Source: Nageia nagi (Eukaryota > Pinophyta). Taken from it: a DNA stretch of 64,000 nucleotides. Under the pieces are notes generated by a model that saw nothing but the letters and a program-made list of their open reading frames with translations, did not search any database and was not told the origin of the DNA. Of the stretch, positions 9,959-20,168 are shown piece by piece; positions within the stretch are counted from its first letter, which is position 1, and every line of letters begins with the position of its first letter. The position numbers were made by a program, and so were the translations under genes. The DNA lies in NCBI GenBank assembly GCA_050084985.1, contig JBITNC010000001.1:10416001-10480000 (forward strand). Direction: 5' to 3'.

Positions 9959-12711
9959 TCAATTTTTTGTCATCCTTTTCCCCTTTGCCCTAGCATAAGA
10001 TACAAGTTCCTTTTGTGCCTGAGCTACGGAACTAGATGGCACTTCCCCTTCTTGTACCCTTTGCTCTTCTTGCCCCTTTGCTGCCAACTCCTCAGCTAGA
10101 ATTTCAAGATCATCAAAGACAATGTTAGGAATATTAGGATGTTGTAAAGGTTGATCCTCATCATCTGAAGACTCATCCACATCCCCTGAAGGCTGACCCT
10201 GATCCTGTAAAGGCTGATCCTGATCCTGTAAAGGCTGATCGTCTACGATCCATTCACTGGATGGATCAATGGCATCAAGCTCAATGGCCTCATAATCTAT
10301 ACCTGCAATGTTTGCATAAAGTTCAATATCAATTTCTTAAATTTGTTTTCCAACTTAAAAGAGTTGTATATTTTATGAAATTGTAGATAATGGCCTCATA
10401 ATCTAGATTCTATACCTGCAACTTTTTTATGGTGGAGGAGTAGATTGTAGTGAACAAACACAAGATCATTTAATTTTTCTTGTGTTAACCTGTTTCTCCT
10501 TTTGGAGTGAATGTGCTCAAAGATACTCCAATTACGCTCACAACCAGAAGCACTGCATGGTTGGGATAATACACGGATTGCAAAATTTTGTAGGTTGGGT
10601 GTAAATGACCCAAAATCCTCCCACCATAAGTCTGAAAAAATCCAATAAAAATAGATTTAATACACCACAAGTTCACATGTAAAAATTGAAACTAAGATTA
10701 AAAGATTAAAGTTTAATGTTTAATATTTAAATAACTTACGTGGTAGCAAAGTATCAACTGCTTTGGCACATTCAGGGGAACTGAAAAGGATGCCGGTGGC
10801 ACTTTTATATGCTTGCATCTCAGTTTGTATTGCTGAGCGAATGTTTGGATCAGCCACCAAACGGTCAATAGCAATCCTTAATCCTGACATCACCTCATAA
10901 TCCTTACATTTTTTTCCAAACCAAAATTTGGGATTAAAATAGTAAGCTGCTGCATGAAGAGAGCTATGAAGTTGGAATGTCCAACGACGATCAATGAGAT
11001 CCCAAAGGGGTTGGTATTTGGCCTTATCGATGTTATAATGTTTAGCAATAGCTTGTTTGGCCCTTTCCATGGCCTCAAACACATAACCCATAGGTGGTTT
11101 GTCTCCATCAACAAGACGAAGAACTGTCACCAAAGGCTCTACTATCTGGAAAAAAAAATATTTAAATTCAATATAAAGTTTAAAACTTTAAAGTTAAACA
11201 AAAAAATAAAATTAAAAGTTTAATCTTGTAAATTGTACCTTGATGGCCTCCTCCATGGCCATCCAGAAGGGCTCCTCAAATAAGATGTCATAGACACTCT
11301 TCCATTCGGTGGTGCCTTTGAACCTAGCTCCAGCTTCCGTGAGCCACTCATCACCAACAAACATCTTCTTCATTGCCCCCTAGATATCAAATTTATGATT
11401 GAAGTTAGTTAATCTAATCACAAATCAAAAATTAAAAATAAATAACAATTATCATGTGTATGATTATGTTACGATGAAGTTATCAACCTGTGCCTGGAAG
11501 AGACTCTGCAAAGTAATAAAAGTTGTGGCAAATCGTGTAATCCCAGGCCGTGCTATCTCCCTGCCACTAGTGTATTGCCTCATAAGATGCAACACCCATG
11601 AATGATTGTAAACATATTTGACCACATGCTTTGCCTTCTCAACAATCGTGGCCAGCCAAGGTAATTTGCCAATGTCCTCCAGTAGCAAATCAAGACAATG
11701 GGCTGCACATGGGGTCCATACAAGTGTTTGGTATTTGCCCTCCAAAATCCTTCCTGCTCTCTTATAAGCTGAAGCATTATCCGTGATGATCTGGACAACA
11801 TTTTCAGCTCCAACCTCATCCACTATGCTACCCAACAAGGCTGCAAGACGTACTCCATTCTTCACAATGCCAGATGCATCTACTGATCTCAAGAATACAA
11901 TGCCTTCACATGAGGCAACCAAGAAATTGATCAATGTTCTACCCCTACCATCTTCCCAACCATCTGACATAATCGTGCACCCTGATGTGTGCCAACTCTC
12001 ACGTTGCTTATGAAGCAACGTTTGAATGTCCTGCACAGCCTCGTCAAGGAGAGGACCCCTCAAATCATAATATGTGGGTGCCTTAAATCCTTGACCGCAT
12101 GCTGCAATAGCCTCTACCATGCCCCGCCAATATGGAGACCTAGCCACATTGAATGGGATGTCTGAAAAAAACCAAAATGCAGCTATCGCCTTCCTGGCTT
12201 GCTTGTGTCTCTCCTCGTTCCATGCAGTCATACCATGCAATGTGGGTTGTGACCCTGGACTGGAACGTGAAGCAAAAAAAGATCCGGGTTTTGCAATTGA
12301 GGCAATGCTAGAGCTATTGCCACCACTACCATTAGCAACTCCTCTGCTAGGAAATGGTGATGGCGTATATGTGCTACCTGTCTCTCCAAGGGGGTTTGCC
12401 ATGGCCACATCATGTTTCCTTTTCAATTCCTTCTTCTCTTTATAACCAATGAGAGATGCATTGCACTCTTGCTGAACCTCTAGGGGAACTGTAGGGCATG
12501 GCTTAACTTCTTTCCCTACTATCCTGGCTAAGTGATACTTGAGGCGGTTTATGCCTCCACTCATATCAAAATTACAAAAGAGGCATATCACACCTCCTTT
12601 GTGTTTTGATTTTCCAGGATTCACATATTTCCATGCAGCATCTTTCTTCCCTGGAGGTAATGTTGTGGGTATTGTTGGCTGCTCATGAGGTAGACTAGCC
12701 TCACTAGCCAT
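9959..12711 (-). CDS. hAT transposase, BED finger/DUF659/hAT dimerisation, intact 5-exon gene
   Basis: The protein cuts and pastes its own element from the nucleus. Proposed exons on minus are 12711-11488, 11379-11239, 11145-10740, 10631-10416 and 10302-9959, all with GT donors and AG acceptors. Their total is 2331 bases = 776 residues plus TGA, with phases matching at every junction and no stop. Domains in order: BED-type zinc finger (Cys43, Cys46, His60, Cys72), a basic NLS-like stretch (about 91-101), DUF659 with Asp250 (IMSDGWEDGRG) and Asp311 (IITDNASAYKR) followed by TPCAAHCLDLLLEDIGK, then the C-terminal hAT dimerisation region with Glu622 (GCERNWSIFEHIHSKRR). Asp, Asp and Glu match the hAT catalytic triad positions. 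The tail is acidic with three QPLQDQ-like repeats. An acceptor just upstream of the ATG (CTTGTGCAG) suggests a 5' UTR intron. Splicing is inferred. Confidence 0.9.
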
Positions 12712-13264
12712 GATCCTGCAGCTGCACAAGAAAAATAAAAAATAATAAGATACAAAAATTAAATTTAAATAGAAAAAATAAAAATATAAGCACATGCCAC
12801 AAGCTAAAAAAAATGGCTTAAATCACAAATAAAAAATGGTACTTAAAATTTTTGGCACCCGTCCAAGTATTAAATTTAGTCCCTTTACGGGGTTCCAAGG
12901 GGCAGCGCGTTCGGGAAGAGATCTGGGCTAAAAATTACACTATTCCAATTCGTTTGTATCTTACCCCTAAACCCCTATTTTTACCTCGCGCAAATTAATT
13001 CCCTAAGTGTAATTTCCAAAGTTAAACTACTAATAATATTCGGCGAAAAAAAGAATATAGAAGGTAGAGAAATAAAATTACTTACCTCAAAATTTAGCAC
13101 GGATAAAATTCGGTTGGTCTAGTTGCAAAATGCTTCTCTCCCTCTCTTTCGCCCTTCTTCTAACAACTGCACCGCCAAAATGACCAAAAAAGACTAGAAA
13201 AAGTAATAAAAGGCAGAAACTGGGCACTTTTTCTCAAACTGGGCACTTTTTCTCTTGCTGGTCG
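12712..13264. other. 5' region of the hAT gene
   Basis: About 550 bases between the transposase ATG and the right subterminal repeats. It probably holds the promoter and 5' UTR, including a possible UTR intron ending CTTGTGCAG just upstream of the ATG. No clear TATA box could be singled out in this AT-rich sequence. Confidence 0.4.
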
Positions 13265-13438
13265 TGTCAGACGAGTTTTGGCGAGTCCGCGGCTAGAAAC
13301 TCGCGAGTCTCGCCGGGACTCGGGACTCGCCAAGACTCGCCAAAACTCGCCGAGTCCGGCGAGTCCGAGCTGCCAAGACTCGGCCAGACAGACTCGGACT
13401 CGGGACTCGCGAGTTTTGGCGATTCCCGGCGAGTTTTG
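13265..13438. promoter_or_regulatory. hAT right subterminal repeats (CGAGT motifs)
   Basis: A denser array than at the left end, with many CGAGT/ACTCG cores in both orientations (GGCGAGTCC, GACTCGCCAA, GACTCGGGACTCGC). It lies upstream of the transposase gene, so it may serve both as transposase binding sites and as part of the promoter region. Confidence 0.65.
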
Positions 13439-13454
13439 CTACTATGTGTGGGAT

Positions 13455-13900
13455 GGAGGATGTTTGGATTTCAAATTTCAATGGAGTTGGGTGAATGAAA
13501 ATGGTGTTAAGTGTTCAAATCATGCTCCAAAGGTAAAAATGGGCTTTCTTTCTCACTTTAGCTCTCCAATTCTCAAAACGATTGGCAACATAAGGGTGCA
13601 AAATGAGAGTAGTGAGTGAAATGGAGGGGGTGATGGTGTATTTCTAGGCTTAGGGGCTCAAAAGGTGCCACATGTTAACACCATATCAACCCTAGGGCGA
13701 AATTTTGCATTTTGGGCTTTTTCTCTTCATGCCCAACATTAGGAAAATGGTCCAAAAGGTGGAAAAAGGGCTGGACCTGTGCCTAACTCTAGAAGAAGGG
13801 ATTTTAAACCAATGTTTGGGGGTCAAGAGGCAAATATAAAAGGTTTAGGATGCTCTTCCACCCCCATCCTTCAGATTTTGACTTTGAATTTTGAGTTTTT
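13455..13900. other. L1 sequence right of the hAT, no gene
   Basis: Continues the L1 sequence left of 9548 once the hAT and one copy of its target duplication are removed. No coding features seen. Confidence 0.45.
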
Positions 13901-15300
13901 TTGAAGAAAAATGTCCAAATTTTTGAGTTTTTCAGCCCTTGAATCCTTCTTGAAGGCAAAAAATATGGTTTTTGGGAGTTTTTGTGGGCCAAATTGCACA
14001 AATGATGGGTCAAAATGGTGTAGAATCACACCACCTATCACATGGAAACATAAAATGTCACTTTTGAGCAATTTTGAGGGTCAAGGAGGCTAGGCACAGG
14101 TTTTGAAGGTTTTGAGCAAGTTTAAAAATTTGAGAAGTTGGTCCAAAACTTTCAAAACTCCCCCCTAACTTTTTGGGAGGCAAATCTTGAGTTTTTTGCA
14201 ATCTTGCAAGAGGCAATATTGCTCTCCTTTGAATTTGCCACCCCACCTTTCTCTCTAATTTGTATTTTGACAATTTTGAAAAATTTGGAAAATTTACAAG
14301 CTTTCCTATTGGCTGATCCAAATTTTGTCATTTTGAGGGAGTAGATCCACTTTTTTTCAAAAAACTTAAAACATGAATGTTGTGCAAAATTGGATTTCCC
14401 ATGCTCCTAGAATCAATTTTTTTTTATTTTTTTTTATTTTTGAGTTTTTGGGAAACTTGCAAGAGGCAATATTGATCTCCTTTGAATTTGCCACCCATTT
14501 GATTTGACCAATTTTGGAAAATTTAGAAAACTTTTGGAGCTCTCTCATTGGCTGATCAAATTTTTATGATTTGAGGAAGCAGATCTAATTTTTTTTAAAA
14601 CTCATATCATCAAACTTGTGCGAAATCCCATCCTACACCCCATGAAGATCAAAAATTTCACTTTTTTGCAATTTTGGGGCACAAGAAGGGTAGGCGCAAG
14701 TTTTGGGAGGAATAGGCCATTTTTCGAAATTTGGCAAAACATGGGAAAACATGCAAAACCAACGCCTAGCTTTTTGAGGGGTATTTTTTGATTTTTTTCT
14801 AAAATTTCAAGAGCAAAGGTGCCTAAAATTGGATTTGGCACCCTACCTCTTCGATTTTCATTTTGACATTTTTGAAATTTTGAAAAATTTTGCGCATTCT
14901 TGTTGGGTGTTCTGCTCATTTACCTATTTTTTTCACTTTCGGTGGAGCAAAACTTGTCGAAATTGCGAACTTGAAAGACCAATTTGATGTAGAATCGCGA
15001 TCTCTAAGCTCCCAAGCTCAAAAATTGCCATTTCGGATCAATTTGGCCCTCCCAAAAGGTAGGCGCAGGTTTTGAAGAGAATAGGCCATTTTTCGAAACT
15101 TTGAAAGTGATGTAAAACTTACAAAACTCCCCCCTAACTTTTAGGGGGTCAAAACATGATTTTTTTCGACATTTCCAAGAGTAAAGTGGCCTTAATTTGT
15201 CATTTGGCACCACACCTCTCTCTCAGATTTTCATTCCGAGCATTTTGAAAAAATTCACCTTTTTGGGGTCAACACGACGCTTTTCAGATACCAAAACGCA
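13900..15300. repeat. diverged tandem repeats in L1, period about 250-370 bp
   Basis: The phrase GCAAGAGGCAATATTG...CTCCTTTGAATTTGCCACCC occurs at about 14205 and 14455. Decayed forms (CAAGAGCAAAGGTGCC, CAAGAGTAAAGTGGCC) follow at about 14805 and 15173. A second phrase, GGTAGGCGCAGGTTTTG, occurs at about 14090, 14690 and 15058. Each unit has the same order, so this is a decayed tandem array of about four units. Confidence 0.7.
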
Positions 15301-15830
15301 TATTTTTTTATTTTACCCCTCAAGGGCGCTCAAACTTGCTTTCCTCATTCATTCCGGGCTATATTGCACATTCCCGACCTTTCCCATCTTTTACGGGCCC
15401 AAACTGTGCTTTTCTGGCATTTTAGGGCTCTAAGTATGCATTTTGACCATTTCCGAGCTCAAACGGTGAAAAAATGATCATTTTCGGCATTTTTGAGCAC
15501 TTTGAGCTCAATTTTGCAATTTTGGTCATTTTGAGCTTTTTGGGCTCAAGATATGCAAAAATGCGTATTTTTACTATACTGACTAGTTTTGGGCTCAAAA
15601 TTGACAAAAACGCGTTTTTTTGTGGTACTGACCATTTTTTGGCTCTCCGAGCTCAAAATTGACAAAAACGCGCTTTTTGGCTATAGATACCTTTTCCAGG
15701 CTCAATTTGTACAAAAATGCGCATTTTCATCATCTTAACTGTATCCACTGCTTCCGAGCTCAAACTTGATAAAAAATGAGCCTTTTGTCGCCTTGGCACC
15801 TTTGTTGCTCAAACTTGCCAAAACAACGCC
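15300..15830. repeat. short-period degenerate minisatellite in L1
   Basis: Repeated core GCTCAAAATTGACAAAAACG, or close variants, at intervals of about 65-75 bases (for example near 15592, 15650, 15700 and 15755), alternating with T-rich GC(A/G)TTTTT stretches. Confidence 0.65.
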
Positions 15831-16120
15831 TTTGTCTCTTTGATGGCCATTCACTTGAAACTCCATTGTTTGGTTGCTGTGTGATCCACAAGTCCATCAT
15901 GTGGGATGTCTCTTGAAACCGGGCCCTGACTTGGCCATTGGCTGAGCTGAACTCCCTTCATGACTCCGATGCATGCTCGTTTGCTACTTTGATCATCTGG
16001 CCATTTTGGGTCTCCATACTATCCGTAAGTTGATCATGCCAAAGCAATGTTGTTCATTGCCGTTGCAAAAATTGGGTCCCCAAAATGCTGCATCTTGGGG
16101 TGTGTTGTGCGGGCACAACA
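15831..16120. other. right terminal part of L1
   Basis: About 290 bases of less AT-rich sequence ending in a small palindrome, TGTTGTGCGGGCACAACA, at the L1 end. No gene. Confidence 0.4.
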
Positions 16121-17317
16121 GTGTATAGGGTAGTTCCATGGAGCACCTCTGATAACCATTAAAATGGAAATAGGTATCAATCCGGGAATACCAGGCTCTG
16201 GGTGCTTGCTTGAGTCCATAGAGAGCTTTCTTCAATCGATACATTTTATCTTCATAACCGATAACAATGAATCCTTCGGGTTGATTCACATACAGTTCTT
16301 CCTTTAAATCTCCATTGAGAAAGGCAGACTTAACATCCATTTGGTACAAGCTAAGACCAAGATGTGATGCAAGAACAAGAAGAAAGTGAATTGTCTCAAG
16401 TCTAGCAACTGGTGCAAAGGTCTCTTCATAATCAAGCCCTTCCTTCTGAACATAGCCATTAGCCAAGCCTTATGTTTAGCAATGTTACCATCAGCATTGT
16501 ACTTGAGCTTATAGATCCATTTGACTTCATCTTTTGGATTTGTTCAATCTCATCTTCCATGGCCTTTTTCCAATCTTTATTGGCAGCAACTTATTTAAAG
16601 TTGGAAGGCTCAACAAGAGAAGAGGACATCAAGGCATAATTAGTGATTTGATCACCCCCCTTGCTTGTTGCCAGGCCAATCTTCTACTAAAATTCTTATC
16701 GAACATTTGAGATTCCAAATGATCTTTGGAAAGCCTTCTCTTGGAAGTAGTTGGAACTTCCGGGAGGTTGGATTGTTGAGGCTGGATAGATTGGTTAGGC
16801 TGCAATGGCTCAGCTAGAGTATCCGAACTGGTATCTTCAATCACTAAAGTGATATCGGGGGTGCCAGAATCATTCTTGTATGCTCCCCTTTCACGAAAGA
16901 TCACATCTCGGTTGATATGCAGCTTTCGAGAAACTAGATCATAGCATCGATAGTATCCCACAAAGATACATTTGATGGTTTTTCATCCAATTTCTTCCTG
17001 TTTTCCTTGGGCACATGCACATAACAAGTAGAGCCAAAAATCCAGAGGTGCGAGAGATTAGGTTTCTTGCCAAACCAAGCCTCATAAGTGGTTGAATGAT
17101 GTATAACCTTGGTAGGGCAGCGATTCAATATGCAGACAACAGTGTGCACAACTTCCCCCCATAATTTGTTGTCCATGCCCATTTCCTTGATCATGGTTCG
17201 GGCCATCTCAATGACTGTCCAGTTCTTCCTCTCAGCCACTCCATTCTGCTGTGGAGTGTAGGCAATGGTATACTGTTGCATCCTTCTTCTGGGCCTCCAA
17301 TAGCTTCTTTCTTTCAT
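16121..17317 (-). pseudogene. pol: copia integrase and RT N-half of C0
   Basis: Integrase C-part at 17317-16934: YTPQQNGVAERKNWTVIEMA contains the third catalytic residue Glu, and a typical LWGEVVHTVVCILNRCPTK region follows. Next is the inter-domain part at 16961-16629, and the RT start at 16466 ([55 protein letters not shown]). Frameshifts separate these blocks. The RT is cut at 16121 by L1, and the next residues of the same RT resume at 7464. The integrase N-part with the first two Asp residues is lost, because the sequence upstream of about 17285 does not continue the family. Confidence 0.85.
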
Positions 17318-17548
17318 CTGCTGTAAAGTGCAACAAAGGTTGCAGCATTAGGTTCAACATATCCCTGAGAAACAAGACTTCACAAATCTTGTGAGATGAG
17401 AAAGGTCCGCATTTGAATGCTCCGATATTCATAGTGTTCTCTAGTGAATACAGGGATCTACAACTTAACTCAATAGATCGTATAGCATTGATACCAAATG
17501 AAGAATTTGAAGTCACCACACCCAAGAATACTGAACAAGTCACAAAGG
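17318..17548 (-). other. decayed gag/5' region of C0
   Basis: A frame on minus is open here (KICEVLFLRDMLNLML, TADERKKLLEAQKKDA) and runs into the integrase, but no gag or protease motif is recognisable. The direct repeat ATACCAAATGAAGAATTTGAA occurs twice, 63 bases apart, near 17489 and 17552, duplicating the PBS edge. Confidence 0.4.
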
Positions 17549-17561
17549 CTCTGATACCAAA
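17549..17561 (-). other. primer binding site of C0 (tRNA-iMet type)
   Basis: On minus the sequence is TGGTATCAGAGCC, the standard plant copia PBS complementary to the 3' end of initiator tRNA-Met. It lies upstream of pol, as expected. The 5' LTR should end immediately to the right (TTCA). Confidence 0.7.
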
Positions 17562-19227
17562 TGAAGAATTTGAAGGTTTGATAATCTCCAATTGACAAAC
17601 ACTGGCCCAATGCTTTGATACTAGATCACATGGTATGGTGGTACATCGGTACGCAAATACGAGTACCCGTTACGTGATATGTTGGGTGCTGAAAATCCGG
17701 TACTTTGGTACGACATATATATATGTGTGTGTGTGTGTGTTTTTCTAAAATGTCATATTAACTTGCAATTTGAAAAAAAAAGAAGATGATATTAGATACA
17801 CATAAATTAAAATAAAATTTTAGAAGGAAAACCATGTCTAGAGTCTACATTAACTTCCAATGCCCGTACATGTTAAGTATAACATGATGCAATATCCAAA
17901 ATAAGCCTTTGCAAATGAGGTTTCATCCATGTGAATGCTTTACTTTTTCCCCTTTTTTCAATGGCCAATGCTCAATGCTGGAATGCTAAAACCCTTCAAA
18001 CTTGAGAGCTGAGTGTGAGTGAGCGAGTGTTTTGGTGTTAAAAATGTGAAAGGGCAACTTTAAATAGCCAAAAAGAATGTTTTTTTATTATTTGCGAAAG
18101 TATACTTATTATTCGTTATACTTTTATTATTTCCAAAAATTACAGTGTTATTTGGTATTGTGACAATATTATTTGGTATGCTTATATTATTTCCAAAAAA
18201 TTTGTTAAAGTATACTTATTATTTGGTATCAGAGTCTTTGTGCCTTGTTCACCATTCTTGGGGTGTGGTGATAGTATTATTTCGTAAAACTTTTCTTGGT
18301 AATTGTTTACTTTCAAATGCCAACTGATGACCTTCTTGCATTAATACTGTCACAATAGCGATTCTTGAAGCATCACAATCAATTAGAAATGATTTGCTAA
18401 ATTTTCAACTAGCCAAAATGTTGATTGAATTTATGGCATACTTATGTGGTAGTGAATGTCTTAATGACCTCCACTGTCCATAAAAGGGCATCCTTTTTTT
18501 GAGGATTGTTAATGGTGATGCAATCGTTCCATAGTTTTTTAAAAATTTTCTATAATATCTTGTAAGCCCCAAAACTCCTATGATGTTCCTAAGGGATTTA
18601 AGCAGAGGTCATTTTTGCAGTTCCTTTGTTTTCTTTAGGTCCACCTCATTCTTGCATGGCCTAATGTTTTGGAGGTTGTCTTCCAGTAATTAGATTATTG
18701 CATTGTCACTAATTTCCAAGAAATTACCGAGTCTTTTTTTTCTCTGTTTTTTGTTAACACTTTTCTTCTTTCATTGTTTTTCCAATGCTTTCAGGATTTT
18801 GGGTTGGGAAGGTTTGGTGGGCCTCACTCACCCCCTTTTTAAAATGTTTTATTTCTTTTCTTTTTTTTTCAGTGTTTTTTTAGGTTGTAAGCCTCAAGCA
18901 TGCCAATGATGGCAGTATGTCCAACCCTCCTTGGAATGTCCCCATGTTGAGAGTTGTCATTGAGATGGCCTAGGAAACTTCTTGGTTTTCTTGAGGAATT
19001 TTCCAGAATGTTGGGGATGGCAAGGGGCATTCTTGATATCATCTTGTAGAACAGAGAATGGAAAGGCTACATCCCCGCTGTTGTCCCTCAGTATCAAGGA
19101 GTGTCCCCCGAGGGCAAGGGACACATCCTCAAAATTATATTTACAGCCTAAAGCATTTTCTTAATTTTAGTCTTTTATAGTATATTGAGTGCAAGATTGA
19201 ATCTTTTATGCTTTCGATGATATGTTT
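17562..19227. other. unassigned AT-rich DNA with microsatellite
   Basis: Contains a (TA)/(TG)n microsatellite at about 17714-17741. At 18225-18270 there is a + copy of the copia PBS and leader (TTTGGTATCAGAGTCTTTG), closely resembling the C0 leader on the opposite strand. It also includes T-rich low complexity near 18720-18880. No gene recognised. Confidence 0.45.
18225..18272 (+). other. second copia PBS and leader, inverted relative to C0
   Basis: TGGTATCAGAGTCTTTGTG followed by a CTTGTTCA...TTCTTGGG-GTGTGGTGA string matches the C0 leader (minus, 17561-17510) with a few changes. It is a remnant of a related copia element on +. Confidence 0.5.
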
Positions 19228-20168
19228 TCATATCTGGTATGAGAGGAATTCTTGAAAAAACAAAGTGAACTTTTTATTTTCTTGTGTAGTGAGCTCGTTG
19301 CCGAGAAAGACATCTTGAGGTTTTTGAATAGCACCCAAATTAGTGTTTTCTGACTTCATCCCTTGCTCCTTTTCCTTGTAATGTTTAATGTATTGGTCAT
19401 GCTGATCATACAATTCTTGTAAAAGAGATTACTCCTTTGGGTACTCAACTTCCTTTGAATTGTAAGACCTCTTCATCTTTCTTCCCTACCCCTTTGCTGC
19501 GCAGTTTTTCCTTTGTGTAACTATATATATTAGCAAAGTCTTTAGAATTCTCAAGAAATGTAATAATCATTCTATCAAAATCAAATACTTGCCAATATTT
19601 GTCATTATTGGGCACTGATATCCAATACAACATTTAAACCTAAACTTAATTTATTATATAGCTTAGAATCAGGTATAAATGTACAATCTCAAGCAGCCAA
19701 CAAGTTTCCAAACTGGTTCTATTTACTTGGGATTTACAACATATTAATGGAATCAAAGAGAACTCAATCGTATCCTACACCTGATTATGGTAGTTCTTGC
19801 ATTTGTGTTTTTATTTGGTGTAATTTTCGTATTTGCCTCACTACCAGTTCAACATCACCTTTACAAAGCATATTTTTAATTCCTGTATCTTGAGCAATTT
19901 TGAACCCATTGGGTAGAACCTTGTAGTCTCTATTATAGCAACCATAATTAATTCTAAACACACAAAAAATGGTCTTAACTGTTTCTTCCACTACAACAAT
20001 TGCCATCAAAATAATCGTTATGTCATGAGGTTGTACAACTTGTTTCAAGACTTCAGATGAAACGTCATGATCTTGAATAATGTGTTTGTTAATTCTTTTT
20101 CCCGGCTGCAAAGTTGTCAAAGCACCTTTATGTGATACTAAACGATAAGAAAACTTAAGACAATTCAA
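19228..20168 (-). pseudogene. unrecognised coding-like fragments
   Basis: Three minus-strand frames follow each other: 20168-19785 (127 residues), 19633-19445 (62) and 19413-19228 (61). The first has a charged and mixed composition (KRINKHIIQDHDVSSEVLKQ, CKGDVELVVRQIRKLHQ), and the second ends in a Lys-rich stretch (KEKLRSKGVGKKDEE). They could be exons or frameshifted parts of one decayed gene, but I recognise no family and splice sites are not clear. AT-rich chance frames are the alternative. Confidence 0.25.

Larger units (their letters stand above)
9556..13446 (-). mobile_element. complete hAT DNA transposon with 8-bp target duplication
   Basis: The 3891-bp element starts CATAGTAGTAAATCTCGG and its other end, read in reverse complement, is CATAGTAGCAAAACTCGCC. 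These are imperfect terminal inverted repeats. It is flanked on both sides by the 8-base direct repeat TGTGGGAT (9548-9555 and 13447-13454), the duplication length typical of hAT. Inside is one gene on minus with five exons that splice into one uninterrupted frame. Both ends carry dense CTCGG/CGAGT subterminal repeats. Perfect flanking repeats and an unbroken gene point to a recent insertion, nested in L1. Confidence 0.93.
7465..16120. mobile_element. L1: large non-autonomous insertion in copia C0, host of an intact hAT
   Basis: Its ends are TGTTGGGATGC (7465) and GGGCACAACA (16120), flanked by perfect 5-base direct repeats GTGTA at 7460-7464 and 16121-16125. They sit exactly where the copia RT reading is interrupted. 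TG...CA ends and a 5-bp duplication are the signature of an LTR-type integrase. Without the nested hAT the insertion is about 4.76 kb. I cannot find two matching LTRs, gag or pol. The right part (13.9-15.8 kb) consists of diverged tandem repeats. It is most likely a LARD-like non-autonomous LTR element with strongly diverged or truncated LTRs, and the class is uncertain. Confidence 0.6.
6246..17600 (-). mobile_element. C0: Ty1/copia retrotransposon on minus, split by L1
   Basis: On minus the order is tRNA-Met-type PBS (17549-17561), integrase (17317-16629), RT N-half (16466-16121), interruption by L1 (7465-16120), RT C-half with YVDD (7464-7105), RNase H (6964-6470), a polypurine tract (AAGGGGGAGA) near 6505-6515, and a 3' LTR remnant down to 6246 where T1 begins. 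The direct repeat GTGTA at 7460-7464 and 16121-16125 joins the two RT halves into one continuous reading once L1 is removed. Gag and protease are not recognisable. The 5' LTR extent to the right of 17562 is not resolved. Confidence 0.8.

Noticed and set aside
11464-11487. Extension of the first hAT exon to the stop at 11464
   Set aside because: A GT donor at 11487-11486 in frame with the next exon (GAMKKMF) gives the family-typical continuation. The extension ends in VDNFIVT with no similarity.
17714-17741. Possible promoter TATA cluster
   Set aside because: It is a (TA)/(TG)n microsatellite with no gene downstream.
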